Positions 1-8,245 of a stretch of DNA of 22,468 bases are shown piece by piece (the first letter of the stretch is position 1; every line of letters starts with the position of its first letter). Source of the DNA: Deltaproteobacteria bacterium RIFCSPLOWO2_02_FULL_57_26 (GTDB lineage: Bacteria > Desulfobacterota > Binatia > UBA9968); the NCBI GenBank assembly GCA_001798455.1, contig MGSI01000116.1, forward strand, positions 1-22,468. The letters are read 5' to 3'. The translations under genes and the position numbers were made by a program. The notes under the pieces were generated by a model. The model was not told the origin of the DNA. It did not search any database and saw only the letters and a program-made list of their open reading frames with translations.

Positions 1-374
1 CGCGCATAAAAGCCAAACTGAACCAGACCCCCGACAATGACGATGCGAGTGTTCTTGTAAGGTTTTTTGTAAAGGACGATCCCCTGGGAGGAGAGCGCGG
101 CATCGGCGCTCGTGAGAAGACCCATATCCGTGTCGCCCTTGTCCATGGAGGGAAGCCACGCGGGCGGGCCGGCGAAGGGCTGCACCCGAACTACGATAGG
201 CGTGCGGCGGCTCAACACCGTAGCAATGCCCGTCCCTAGAGAGTTATATAGACTTCCTACCGCATGGGTAGCCAGCGTGGCACTGCGCGGCAGCTCCGCC
301 CGGGTCAAACCCACAGCAAAAACGAGAACCAGCGCCGTTGTCATTAGGCCAAGTCGCACAAGCTTTTTCCTCAC
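1..374 (-). CDS. TAXI-family TRAP transporter solute-binding protein (N-terminal part, runs off window)
   Basis: Third TAXI receptor of the minus operon; only the first 124 codons lie in the window. It begins with GTG one base after the stop codon of the upstream hyuB, behind a G-rich ribosome site (AAAGGGGG), so translational coupling is likely. The N-terminus has RKK followed by a hydrophobic stretch (about residues 5-25), a Sec signal peptide. The mature start matches the two complete TAXI proteins nearby: ATLATHAVGSLYNSLGTG, then QPFAGPPAWLPSM and a TDMGLLTSADA segment, all in the N-terminal lobe of the ligand-binding fold. TAXI proteins deliver small organic anions to a TRAP permease in the inner membrane; the ligand here is unknown. 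The rest of the gene lies left of base 1. Confidence 0.9.
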   Translation of the reverse strand, partial: MRKKLVRLGLMTTALVLVFAVGLTRAELPRSATLATHAVGSLYNSLGTGIATVLSRRTPIVVRVQPFAGPPAWLPSMDKGDTDMGLLTSADAALSSQGIVLYKKPYKNTRIVIVGGLVQFGFYA

Positions 375-375
375 C

Positions 376-2139
376 CTAACCCCCTTTGTCCAGGTTTTGA
401 TTTCTCAGTTTGCCGGTCTCTTGCCAGTCGATTTCCAAAGTCCTTGGATCGATGCCCACTCGATAGACCTCGCGTGCCTTCTCGATGGTGATAAATTCGT
501 TGATGACATCCCAAAGCACCTTATCAGGCTCTCGCTCAGCAGGGTTACCCACACCGGCGCCGCCACCGCTTATCTTTACTACCACGTCGCCCGTGCGCAC
601 CTGATACATCCGATGGGGCTTCACCAGGATCTCCTCTTCACCCCTCTTGATGTAAGCTTTACACAACGGCCCTTCCTCTCCTCCCGCAGCGCCGGGGGGC
701 CGCGTCTGATGTCCATCCGAACTGCCGGTCGCCATCCCGCCGTCGCTTCCCAAATTCAAAGCCTCCCAGCGCAGGCCGCAGGCGCCTCGCCATTTGCCCG
801 CGCCAGAGAGGTCGGGAACAAGCTTGTAGCAGAGAATCCGCCAGGGGAAGCGGGTCTCCACCTCCTCCATTTCGCTGCGCTGCACCGACCCCAGAGTTGG
901 AAGAGAAGCTGCTCCTTCAAAGCCGTCGTATCCCGAAACCGCGCCGGCCCCGCCGTCGGCATCGAAGGTCGTCTCCACATAGCGCTCGCCGGTGCGCGGA
1001 TCGACGCCGAAAATGTAATGGCCCTGGTGTCGGCCCCAGCAGGCGATCGCCTTCTGCGGCATCGCTTTGGAGAGGGCCATGACCGTGGCCTCCATGACTT
1101 CGGTCCCCACGCTCTGCGGTGAACCTCCCACGGTGGCCGGGTACTTTGGGTTGACCACACTACCTTCCGGCGCGATGACCGTTATCGGTGTCATGCTACC
1201 TTCATTGTGGAATTCAGCCAGCGAGGGATCGAAGAACAGGAAACTCGAAGCGATCGCCCGGCTGTAGGTGGAGGAGTAGACGCTGTTGACGAATCCTTTT
1301 CTCTGCTTGTCGCTCTTCGAATAGTCGATGATCATCTCATCGCCTCGGATCGTGACCTCGCAGCGCACCCAAACGGGGACATCGAGATCCGTGCCGTCAT
1401 CGTCGGAGGCGGCTTCTCCGTAATAGGTTCCGTCGGGCACCCGGGCAATCTCCGTTCTTATGGCCCGCTCCATCCGCGCGATCATCTCTTCCACGCAGCC
1501 CATGACCGTGTCACGGCCGTATTTATCCAGGAGAGCGACAAGTCTGTTTTCGCAGACCTTGGTCGCGGCGATCAGCGCGTAGTTATCGACGCGCACGCCT
1601 TCGGGGAAGCGCACATTATTCCAGACCAATTCGAAAATGTCTTTTCTCTCGACGCCCTTCTCAAACACCTTGATCGGAGGAATACAGATCCCCTCGGCGT
1701 GAATGTCATAGCCGTTGGGAAAGTAGCCCCCCGGGAACGAGCCGCCCGTGTCCATCTGGTGCCCCCGGGCCATGGTGAAAAAGAGCAGCTCGTCCTTGTA
1801 GAAGATCGGCCGGAAAAAGCCCCAATCTGGCAGATGATTGCAGTAGCCGTGATAGGGATCGTTGTTCAGGATCACGTCCCCCGGGTAGAGGTTGTCGCCG
1901 AACTTGTCCAGGATGTAGCGGACCGAAAACTTCTGCCCGAGGAATTGCGATGTCGGCCCTTCCGGCACGGCGAGCGTGCGGGCCTGGGCATCCCAGATCC
2001 CCGCGGCCACGTCATGGAGCTGAGCCATGAGAAAGTTCTGCGCCGTGCGGTCCAAGATATAGCGCATCTCGCGGCAGACGCTTTGAAAAGTATGCCAGAT
2101 GGTAGAAAGCGTGATGGCGTCAGCGCTGCGCTGTTTCAT
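376..2139 (-). CDS. Hydantoinase B/oxoprolinase-family subunit (HyuB copy 1 of 4; no adjacent HyuA)
   Basis: A 587-residue cytoplasmic protein of the HyuB family (PF02538), the usual length for stand-alone HyuB subunits. HyuB works with HyuA in ATP-dependent hydantoinases, 5-oxoprolinases and caprolactamases, and is homologous to the alpha subunit of acetone carboxylase. Visible marks are NNDPYHGYCNHLPDWGFFRP (residues 92-111), RGHQMDTGG (125-133) and the C-terminal glycine motif SGGGAGVGNP. His102, Asp105 and His127 form an HxxD...H set that resembles the Mn site I recall in acetone carboxylase alpha; that assignment is by analogy. It is very close to the HyuB at 3215-4963 (9 differences over residues 7-133), so it is a recent duplicate. 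It sits between two TAXI genes, 6 bases after one and 1 base before the next, and has no HyuA of its own. Its ribosome site overlaps the preceding TAXI stop and is weak. Substrate unknown. Confidence 0.93.
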   Translation of the reverse strand: MKQRSADAITLSTIWHTFQSVCREMRYILDRTAQNFLMAQLHDVAAGIWDAQARTLAVPEGPTSQFLGQKFSVRYILDKFGDNLYPGDVILNNDPYHGYCNHLPDWGFFRPIFYKDELLFFTMARGHQMDTGGSFPGGYFPNGYDIHAEGICIPPIKVFEKGVERKDIFELVWNNVRFPEGVRVDNYALIAATKVCENRLVALLDKYGRDTVMGCVEEMIARMERAIRTEIARVPDGTYYGEAASDDDGTDLDVPVWVRCEVTIRGDEMIIDYSKSDKQRKGFVNSVYSSTYSRAIASSFLFFDPSLAEFHNEGSMTPITVIAPEGSVVNPKYPATVGGSPQSVGTEVMEATVMALSKAMPQKAIACWGRHQGHYIFGVDPRTGERYVETTFDADGGAGAVSGYDGFEGAASLPTLGSVQRSEMEEVETRFPWRILCYKLVPDLSGAGKWRGACGLRWEALNLGSDGGMATGSSDGHQTRPPGAAGGEEGPLCKAYIKRGEEEILVKPHRMYQVRTGDVVVKISGGGAGVGNPAEREPDKVLWDVINEFITIEKAREVYRVGIDPRTLEIDWQETGKLRNQNLDKGG

Positions 2140-2145
2140 ATAGCC

Positions 2146-3153
2146 CTATTCCCCCATGAGCTTCGCCTGCAGCGCGTCCATCTCTTTGGTCCACACCCCT
2201 TTTTCCCTAAAGAATCTGATCACCCCGGGATGGTAAGGGATGGTAGCGTTCTTGGTGACCATCCGGTCGCGCCGCCACTCCTTAAGAACCGGAATGGACG
2301 CTGCCAACTCCTCGTTGTAATCCCACAACACCTTGACCACCTGGTAGGCGACGTCATCGCTCATCTCCTTCGTGGCGACGAGATAGACGTCGTTGGTGAG
2401 AAACGCGGTGTCCTTTGCGACCCCGGTTGCAGCCCCCGCCCTGACAACGCTCGGATAGCTCCCAGGGTAGATATCCGCCATCTTTTTCGCTCCTTCCGGC
2501 GTGGAGATCACGGATAACCATTTCACTCCTCCCATCCGAGCATTGGCCTCTTCGATCGCTGGACTCCCGATGGTGTACCAGCCCGCATCTATTCGACCTT
2601 CGAGGAAGGCCTGGGCCGCGGCTGCCAAATCGGAGACAGGGACCTTGACGATGTCGTTATAGGTTAGCCCACCGCTCGCCAGCGCGGCCGTACTGCTCAG
2701 CCTCGCAATGGGAATGCCGGGGTAGTCCGTGGGAACTCTTTTTCCCTTCAGGTCTGCCACAGTCTCGAGGGGCGAATCTTTGGGAACATAGAAACTCAGT
2801 TGAAGCGTGCCTCCAACGACCAGGATCCGGGTATTCTTGAAGGTCCTCTTATAAAGGATGATCCCTTTATAAGAGGTGATGGCGTCCGCGCTGGTGAGCA
2901 TGCCCATATCGGTCTCGCCCTTGTCCATCGAAGGGAGCCAGGCCGGAGGGCCGGCAAAAGGTTGAATCCGAACCGTCATGGGTGTGTGGCGGCTCAACAC
3001 CGTGGCGATGCCGGTCCCCATCGCGTTGTAGAGACTTCCCACCGCATGGGTTGCCAAAGTGGCGCTGCGCGGCATAGCGCCGAGGGCAAAACCCACCATC
3101 AAAGTGATGGCGATGATTCCAAAACCGATCGCTTCAATCCACCTTTTCTTCAT
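2146..3153 (-). CDS. TAXI-family TRAP transporter solute-binding protein (complete)
   Basis: A 335-residue periplasmic receptor. Residues 1-26 form a signal peptide (basic MKKR, hydrophobic core, cleavage near ALGA). The mature protein shows ATLATHAVGSLYN, QPFAGPPAWLPSMDKGETD, a hinge region around VADLKGKRVPTDYPG and the C-terminal NATIPYHPGVIRFFREKG block shared with the other TAXI proteins here. Such proteins close around an organic anion and dock on a TRAP DctQM-type membrane complex; no such membrane subunit is in the window. The start is supported by AGAGGAGC seven bases before ATG. It follows hyuB copy 2 after 61 bases containing a hairpin, and the next hyuB begins 6 bases after its stop, so all are probably one transcript. 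The ligand is presumably the compound, or a relative of it, handled by the neighbouring Hyu enzymes; that is inferred from context. Confidence 0.93.
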   Translation of the reverse strand: MKKRWIEAIGFGIIAITLMVGFALGAMPRSATLATHAVGSLYNAMGTGIATVLSRHTPMTVRIQPFAGPPAWLPSMDKGETDMGMLTSADAITSYKGIILYKRTFKNTRILVVGGTLQLSFYVPKDSPLETVADLKGKRVPTDYPGIPIARLSSTAALASGGLTYNDIVKVPVSDLAAAAQAFLEGRIDAGWYTIGSPAIEEANARMGGVKWLSVISTPEGAKKMADIYPGSYPSVVRAGAATGVAKDTAFLTNDVYLVATKEMSDDVAYQVVKVLWDYNEELAASIPVLKEWRRDRMVTKNATIPYHPGVIRFFREKGVWTKEMDALQAKLMGE

Positions 3154-3184
3154 GGCCGTAGCTCCTCTATCATTTTGGCGTTCG

Positions 3185-3213
3185 CCGGCCCTTTCGGATA
3201 AAGTCCCGGCCGG
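3185..3213 (-). other. Intergenic RNA hairpin just after hyuB copy 2
   Basis: CCGGCC (3185-3190) pairs with GGCCGG (3208-3213), and inside it CTTT (3191-3194) pairs with AAAG (3200-3203), leaving a 4-base bulge. The stem starts one base past the TGA stop of hyuB copy 2 and lies upstream of the TAXI ribosome site. No run of U follows it on the minus strand, so a rho-independent terminator is not supported. An mRNA-stability or processing element that sets the TAXI-to-HyuB ratio is possible. Confidence 0.5.
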
Positions 3214-3214
3214 T

Positions 3215-4963
3215 TCATCTCGAGCTTCTTAATTTTCGGGTCTCTTCCCAGTCGATCTCCAGTGTCTGAGGGCGGATCGCGACGCGGTAAATGTCGCGCG
3301 CGACCTCCAGGCTGATAAACTCATTGACTACGTCCTCAAGAACTTTCTTAGGCTCGCGCTCCAAGGGATTGCCCACACCCGCGCCGCCACCGCTGATCTT
3401 TACCAGCACATCGCCAGCGCCGATCTTGTACATTCGGTGTGGTTTGATCACCATTTGCTCATCGCCTCTCTTCAAAAACGCTTTGCACAGTGGGCCTGGC
3501 GCTCCACCCGCGGCGCCCGGCGGTTGGGTCTGGTGGCCATCCGAGCTGCCTGTGGCCATGCCCCCGTCGCTTCCCAGGTTCAGTGCTTCCCAGTGCATGC
3601 CGCAGGCCCCTCTCCATCTCCCGGCCCCGGACATATCAGGGATGAACCCGTAGCGGCGGATTCGCCAGGGGAAACGGATCTCCACCTCTTCGATCTCGCT
3701 TCGCTGCACAGATCCCAGGGTAGGAAAAGCGGCGGCCCCCTCGAAGCCATCATATCCCCACACTGCGCCAGCACCGCCATCGGAGTCGAAGGTTGTCTCG
3801 ACGTAGCGCTCACCGCTTCGGGGGTCTGTACCGAAGATGTAATGTCCCTGGTGTCGCCCCCACGAAGCGATGGCCTTATGGGGCATCGCCTGAGAAAGAG
3901 CCATCACCGTAGCCTCCAGAATCTGGGTCCCCACGCTCACTGGCGAACCGCCGACGGTTGCGGGATACTTGGCGTTGACCACACTCCCCTCCGGCGCAAT
4001 GAGCTTGACCGGCTTCATGCTCCCTTCGTTGTGAAAGTCTGCAAGACCAGGATCGAAAAACAGGAAACTCCCGGCGATGGCCCGGCTATAGGTGGCCGAG
4101 AGCACGTTGTTCACGAAACCTTTTTGTTGTTTGTCGCTCTTGGAGAAATCGATCGTCATCTCGTCGCCCTGAATCGTCACCTCACAGCGCACCCACACAG
4201 GCACATCGTGTCGAGACCCATCGTCGTCCGAAGCAGCCTCGCCGTAGTAGGTCCCATCGGGCACTTTGGCGATCTCGGCCCGTATCGCCTTCTCCATCCG
4301 GATAAGCATCTCCTCCACACACTCCATCACCGCGTCCCGTCCGTACTTCTGCACCAACGCCAGAAGCCGGTTCTCACAGATCTTGGTGGCGGCGATAAGC
4401 GCATAATTGTCCACACGAACGCCTTCTGGCCACCGAACGTTGTTCCAGACCAGCTCGAAAACATCCTTCTTCTCCACGCCCTTCTCGAACACCTTGATCG
4501 GAGGGATGCATAGCCCCTCCGCGTGAATGTCATAGCCGTCGGGAAAGTAAGCACCCGGATAGGACCCACCCGTGTCCATCTGATGTCCGCGAGCCATAGT
4601 GAAGAAAAGCAACTCATCCTTGTAGAAGATAGGACGAAAAAAGCCCCAGTCTGGCAAGTGATTACAGTACCCGTGGTGGGGATCGTTGTTGAGGATCACA
4701 TCGCCCGGATAGAGGTCATCGCCGAACTTGTCCAGAATGTAGCGGATCGAGAACTTCTGCCCCAGGAGCTGCGAAGTCGGCCCCGCGGGGACTGCAAGGG
4801 TGCGAGCCTGGGCATCCCAGATTCCAGCCGCGACGTCATGAAGCTGGGCCATGAGAAAATTCTGTGCCGTGCGGTCCAGGACGTATCGCATCTCCCGGCA
4901 GGTGCTCTGAAAGGTGTGCCACACCGTAGAAAGCGTAATAGGATCAACAGCGCGCGGACCCAT
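3215..4963 (-). CDS. Hydantoinase B/oxoprolinase-family subunit (HyuB copy 2, paired with HyuA at 4999-7071)
   Basis: A 582-residue HyuB-family protein, the natural partner of the HyuA encoded 35 bases upstream in the operon. The start ATG has an excellent ribosome site, AGAGGAGG with a 5-base spacer. Residues 7-133 are nearly identical to copy 1, including the HxxD...H set (His102, Asp105, His127), GHQMDTGG and YPGAYFPDGYDIHAEG. The C-terminal SGGGAGVGNP motif precedes a conserved EREP-KVLEDVVNEFIS tail. In this family HyuA performs ATP-dependent activation and HyuB completes hydrolysis (or carboxylation) of the activated lactam, imide or enol. There is no signal peptide, so it acts in the cytoplasm. 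No gamma subunit of the acetone carboxylase type is nearby, which favours a hydantoinase/oxoprolinase/caprolactamase-like activity without proving it. Confidence 0.94.
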   Translation of the reverse strand: MGPRAVDPITLSTVWHTFQSTCREMRYVLDRTAQNFLMAQLHDVAAGIWDAQARTLAVPAGPTSQLLGQKFSIRYILDKFGDDLYPGDVILNNDPHHGYCNHLPDWGFFRPIFYKDELLFFTMARGHQMDTGGSYPGAYFPDGYDIHAEGLCIPPIKVFEKGVEKKDVFELVWNNVRWPEGVRVDNYALIAATKICENRLLALVQKYGRDAVMECVEEMLIRMEKAIRAEIAKVPDGTYYGEAASDDDGSRHDVPVWVRCEVTIQGDEMTIDFSKSDKQQKGFVNNVLSATYSRAIAGSFLFFDPGLADFHNEGSMKPVKLIAPEGSVVNAKYPATVGGSPVSVGTQILEATVMALSQAMPHKAIASWGRHQGHYIFGTDPRSGERYVETTFDSDGGAGAVWGYDGFEGAAAFPTLGSVQRSEIEEVEIRFPWRIRRYGFIPDMSGAGRWRGACGMHWEALNLGSDGGMATGSSDGHQTQPPGAAGGAPGPLCKAFLKRGDEQMVIKPHRMYKIGAGDVLVKISGGGAGVGNPLEREPKKVLEDVVNEFISLEVARDIYRVAIRPQTLEIDWEETRKLRSSR

Positions 4964-4998
4964 AACTGCCTCCTCTCATAGCTTAAAGTTACACGTCC

Positions 4999-7071
4999 CT
5001 ACGAAGCCTGACTCCGCCGCGTAAGCACATAGTTCTTCCGCTCGTCTACGGAGCAAGAAAATGTTTCCGGGATGACCACAGTCGTCGTGCTCTCCTCGAT
5101 GATTGCTGGTCCTTGAATCAGGTTTCCCGCCAAGAGCTTGTCTCCATCGTACACGGGGGTATCCATCTCGCGCCCATTGAACCAGCAAGATCGGCGTCTC
5201 TTGAGTGCAGCCGAAGCATCCCGCCCTCCTTGACCGATCTGGCGCAAGTGAAAGGGCGCCTTGGGAGCTACTGCCTTAAGGCGAAAGGTGAGAAATTCAA
5301 CCCCCTTCCAGTGCATATTGAAGGTATAAAGTTCCTCATGCTTCTGGTGGAAGCTCTGCAGTGCTGTCTCGATGTCGCCAGGGCCGAGCTTTCCTCGAGC
5401 CATCTCTACTTCCACCTCATGAAACTGCCCGATGTAGCGCGTGTCGGCGCTGCGAGTGAAAACCACCTGCCCGGAAGGGACATGCATCGAACGGGAGGCC
5501 TCCAGGGCCTCCTGCTCCATCTCCTCATACAGTCGGGTCACCCTGTCCAGATCGATGCGATCGGCCCGGGAGATGTAGGAGCGGGCGTAGTCGCGGCCAA
5601 TGTCCATCGCGAACATGCCAAAGGCCGAGTATGTGGCAGCCACGGTAGGAATAACGACCGTAGGGATACCCAGTTGGTCGGCGATGGTTGCGGCGTGGAC
5701 CGGACCAGCTCCTCCGCCCACGACCAACGCGAAGTCGCGGATATCATATCCCCGCTTGGTTGACACCTCGGAGATCTGATCGGCCATAAAGGAGTTCACG
5801 GTGGTAAAGATAGCCTGAGCGGCTTGGGAGACGGACATATTGAGGGGATCTGCCACTTTCATGACGGCCTGTGTGGCGCGCTCCACATTCAACGGAATCT
5901 CGCCACCGAGGAAGAAATCCGCAGGGACATACCCCAACAAGAGATCGGCATCCGTGACGGTCGGCGCCTCACCTCCTTTGCCGTAGCATGCAGGACCGGG
6001 CTCCGCACCGGCCGAGTGAGGCCCGACCCGCAAGAGACCCAAAGAGTCAACCCAGGCGATCGAGCCGCCGCCCGCACCGGCAGAATGGATGTCCACCATC
6101 TTGATCGCTACCCGTTCGTCTCCAACCCAACTCTCGGTGCTGGTAGGAATTTGACCATGACGAATCATACAGACATCAAAAGATGTTCCCCCCATGTCGA
6201 TAGACAACAAATTTTGCTGGTCTACAGCCCGGCCCAGATAAAGCGCGCCAGACGGGGCGGCGGCGGGTCCGGAGCCGATCAGGAAGACAGCGCGCGGAAT
6301 ACAGTGCTCAACCGTCTCCACGAGACCGCTGGAGAGCATCAAGAGAAGACTTCCCCGGAATCCGGAATCCTTCAGCCGCTTTTCCAGAGCGCGGAGATAG
6401 CGCTCCACCACAGGTCCAACATAGGCTGAAACCACCGTGGTAGAGAACCTTTCAAACTCCCGCCAAACAGGAAGAATCTCGTGGGAGGCGGTTATGTACG
6501 CCCCGTCAAAAAGAGCCTTAGCGATCTCGGTGGCCCGCTGCTCATTGCGGGGATTCGCATAAGAGTGAAGGAAGCAAATCGCTACCGATTGAACCCCTTT
6601 CTCCTTCAGCTTCGAAATGGCCTGCGGCACTTGCGCCTCGTTCAGAGGAGTCAGGATCTCGCCAGAATGCACGGTGCGCTCTTCCACCTCCAGACGTGAA
6701 TGTCTTGGGACCAAGGGCTTATAAGGAGGCACAAAAACGTTGTACATGGACGTGCGGATGTTCTTGTAGCCGCGGCGGATCTCGATGATGTCGCGGAAGT
6801 CCTTGGTGGTTATCATTCCCGTCTTAGCGCCGCTCTCGTTGATCAGGGTGTTGGTGGCCAAGGTAGTCCCGTGAATGAGGAGATCCACGTCGGCCAGAAA
6901 AGAAGAAAGGGATTGGTGAAAAGCGCCGGCGGCCTTCTCCAAACAGGCAAGAAAGCCAACTGAGGGGTCCTGGGGAGTCGTGGCCGACTTAAACTGCTGG
7001 AGGTTTCCCCGCTCATCCAAGACCAGGCCGTCTGTAAAGGTTCCACCTACGTCGATGCAAACTCTGTACAT
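4999..7071 (-). CDS. Hydantoinase A/oxoprolinase-family ATP-binding subunit (HyuA copy 1)
   Basis: A 690-residue HyuA-family protein (N-terminal Hydant_A_N domain followed by the hydantoinase A domain), the ATP-dependent half of a HyuAB enzyme. It belongs to the ASKHA ATPase fold: phosphate-1 motif DVGGTFTDG (residues 7-15), phosphate-2 motif DMGGTSFDV (292-300) and a glycine-rich adenosine loop GGGAGPVHAA later on. The family block HSAGAGGGSIAWVDSLG (about 329-345) and GAEPGPACYGKGG (355-367) are intact. The ATG follows CGAGG with about 8 bases of spacing. It is preceded by 107 bases after the TAXI gene, the largest gap inside this operon, which holds a 14-base palindrome. HyuB copy 2 follows 35 bases after its stop. 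Residues 1-300 align without visible gaps with the second HyuA of the window. Substrate unknown. Confidence 0.95.
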   Translation of the reverse strand: MYRVCIDVGGTFTDGLVLDERGNLQQFKSATTPQDPSVGFLACLEKAAGAFHQSLSSFLADVDLLIHGTTLATNTLINESGAKTGMITTKDFRDIIEIRRGYKNIRTSMYNVFVPPYKPLVPRHSRLEVEERTVHSGEILTPLNEAQVPQAISKLKEKGVQSVAICFLHSYANPRNEQRATEIAKALFDGAYITASHEILPVWREFERFSTTVVSAYVGPVVERYLRALEKRLKDSGFRGSLLLMLSSGLVETVEHCIPRAVFLIGSGPAAAPSGALYLGRAVDQQNLLSIDMGGTSFDVCMIRHGQIPTSTESWVGDERVAIKMVDIHSAGAGGGSIAWVDSLGLLRVGPHSAGAEPGPACYGKGGEAPTVTDADLLLGYVPADFFLGGEIPLNVERATQAVMKVADPLNMSVSQAAQAIFTTVNSFMADQISEVSTKRGYDIRDFALVVGGGAGPVHAATIADQLGIPTVVIPTVAATYSAFGMFAMDIGRDYARSYISRADRIDLDRVTRLYEEMEQEALEASRSMHVPSGQVVFTRSADTRYIGQFHEVEVEMARGKLGPGDIETALQSFHQKHEELYTFNMHWKGVEFLTFRLKAVAPKAPFHLRQIGQGGRDASAALKRRRSCWFNGREMDTPVYDGDKLLAGNLIQGPAIIEESTTTVVIPETFSCSVDERKNYVLTRRSQAS

Positions 7072-7126
7072 ATAATCAACCTCGAAATGTTCCCAGGCAC
7101 AAGAAAGCTCCTAGGTTCATGCAGCG

Positions 7127-7140
7127 TTTTCACGTGAAAA
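7127..7140. promoter_or_regulatory. Perfect 14-base palindrome upstream of hyuA copy 1 (candidate operator)
   Basis: TTTTCACGTGAAAA is its own reverse complement. It lies in the 107-base gap between the TAXI stop (7179) and the hyuA start (7071), about 56 bases before the start codon. A symmetric site of this size fits a dimeric regulator that would control the second cassette separately. No sigma-70 or sigma-54 promoter match was visible beside it, so it could also be chance or part of an RNA structure. Confidence 0.4.
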
Positions 7141-7178
7141 GCAAACCAAACTTTCTGTCCACCTTGCTCATGTCTCTA

Positions 7179-8180
7179 TTATTTTAAAAGCTCAGCCTGA
7201 AGCTTGTCCATCTCTTTGCTCCACGCACCCTTCTCCCTGAAAAACTTGACGGCCCCAGGGTGATAGGGAATGGTTGCTCTGTCGCTGACCATCTTGCCGG
7301 GCACCCACGTCTTGAGCAAGTGGAAGGCCGCTCCCAACTCGTTGTTTTGTTCCCATAGGGTCTTGACGATCTGGTACGCTACCTCATCGCTCAGCTCCTT
7401 AGCGGCAACGAGGTAGATATCATTGGCCAACAGCGTGGTGTCTTTCACGACCCCCGTCGCGGTTCCGGCCTTGACGACGCCCGGGTAGCTGCCAGGGTAA
7501 ATATCCGCCATCTTTTTAGCGGCTTCCGGAGTGTCAATGACAGAGACATATTTTACTCCACCTTTGCGCGCGTTCGCCTCCTCCACAACCGCACCCCCCA
7601 TCCCCACCCAACCCGCGTCTGTCTTTCCTTCCAGAAACGCCTGGCCGGCAGCGGCCAAGTCCGAAACCGGAACTTTCACGACATCATCGCCGGTAAGCCC
7701 CGCCGTAGCGAGGGAGGCGCCCGTGCTCAGCCTGATAATGGGAATGCCCGGCCAGTCGGTCGGAATCCTCTTTCCCTTTAGATCCGCCACGGTCTCGATC
7801 GGCGCATCTTTTTGCACATAAAAACCGAAATAGACCGCCCCCCCGACAATGAGGATCCGGGCATTTTTGTAGTGCTTTTTGTAAAGGACCATCGCCTTGG
7901 AGGCGAGGACCGCATCAGCGCTCGTGAGCAGCCCCATATCGGTCTCTCCCGTCTCCATCGAGGGAAGCCAGGCAGGAGGCCCGGCAAAGGGTTGCACCCG
8001 AATCAGGAAAGGGCTGCGCCGGCTCAAGACCGACGCCAAACCTGTTCCCAAGGAGTTATACAGGCTCCCGACTGCGTGAGTGGCCAGAGTCACGCTGCGC
8101 TGGGCGGACAGCGACAAGCCCACTCCTAGCGTCACGACCATCAGGGCTAGAACGATCCCGACAAATCCTTGCTTTTTCAT
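7179..8180 (-). CDS. TAXI-family TRAP transporter solute-binding protein (complete)
   Basis: A 333-residue periplasmic receptor and paralogue of the TAXI proteins at 2146-3153 and 1-374. Residues 1-26 are a signal peptide ending SLSA. The mature protein carries TLATHAVGSLYNSLGTG, RVQPFAGPPAWLPSM, VADLKGKRIPTDWPG, VKVPVSDLAAAGQAFLEG and a C-terminal RATIPYHPGAVKFFREKG segment. Start support is AGGAG about nine bases before ATG. It follows hyuB copy 3 after 62 bases containing a hairpin. The differences from its paralogues cluster in segments likely to line the ligand cleft (for example GGAVYFGFYVQKD here against GGTLQLSFYVPKD in the 2146-3153 protein), which suggests related but different ligands; that is inference. 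No TRAP permease genes are adjacent. Confidence 0.93.
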   Translation of the reverse strand: MKKQGFVGIVLALMVVTLGVGLSLSAQRSVTLATHAVGSLYNSLGTGLASVLSRRSPFLIRVQPFAGPPAWLPSMETGETDMGLLTSADAVLASKAMVLYKKHYKNARILIVGGAVYFGFYVQKDAPIETVADLKGKRIPTDWPGIPIIRLSTGASLATAGLTGDDVVKVPVSDLAAAGQAFLEGKTDAGWVGMGGAVVEEANARKGGVKYVSVIDTPEAAKKMADIYPGSYPGVVKAGTATGVVKDTTLLANDIYLVAAKELSDEVAYQIVKTLWEQNNELGAAFHLLKTWVPGKMVSDRATIPYHPGAVKFFREKGAWSKEMDKLQAELLK

Positions 8181-8212
8181 GTTTATGGCTCCTCTCCTCT
8201 TTGTGACGTTCG

Positions 8213-8245
8213 TGAGCCCTCGCGGTCAACAAGCCGTTTGGCTCA
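8213..8245 (-). other. Intergenic RNA hairpin at the hyuB copy 3 stop codon
   Basis: TGAGCC (8213-8218) is complementary to GGCTCA (8240-8245), the latter containing the TGA stop of hyuB copy 3. GTGAGC (8212-8217) can pair instead with GCTCAC (8246-8251). It holds the same position relative to hyuB and TAXI as the hairpin at 3185-3213, but the sequence differs. No U-tract follows. It is weaker than the first hairpin because of a 21-base loop. Confidence 0.35.

Noticed and set aside
1207..2517. Long open frame antisense to HyuB copy 1 (with similar ones at 3437-4513, 8423-9961 and 13104-14081)
   Set aside because: They resemble each other only because the HyuB genes beneath them are paralogues. 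They have no ribosome sites and no recognisable domains, and their length follows from GC-rich codon use on the coding strand.
3185..3213. Rho-independent terminator after hyuB copy 2
   Set aside because: The stem is strong but no U-tract follows on the minus strand, and the TAXI gene follows closely with its own ribosome site.
376..7071. Naming the Hyu genes as acetone carboxylase (acxABC)
   Set aside because: There is no gamma subunit, and the A and B proteins are shorter than acetone carboxylase beta and alpha. Only family-level assignment is supported.
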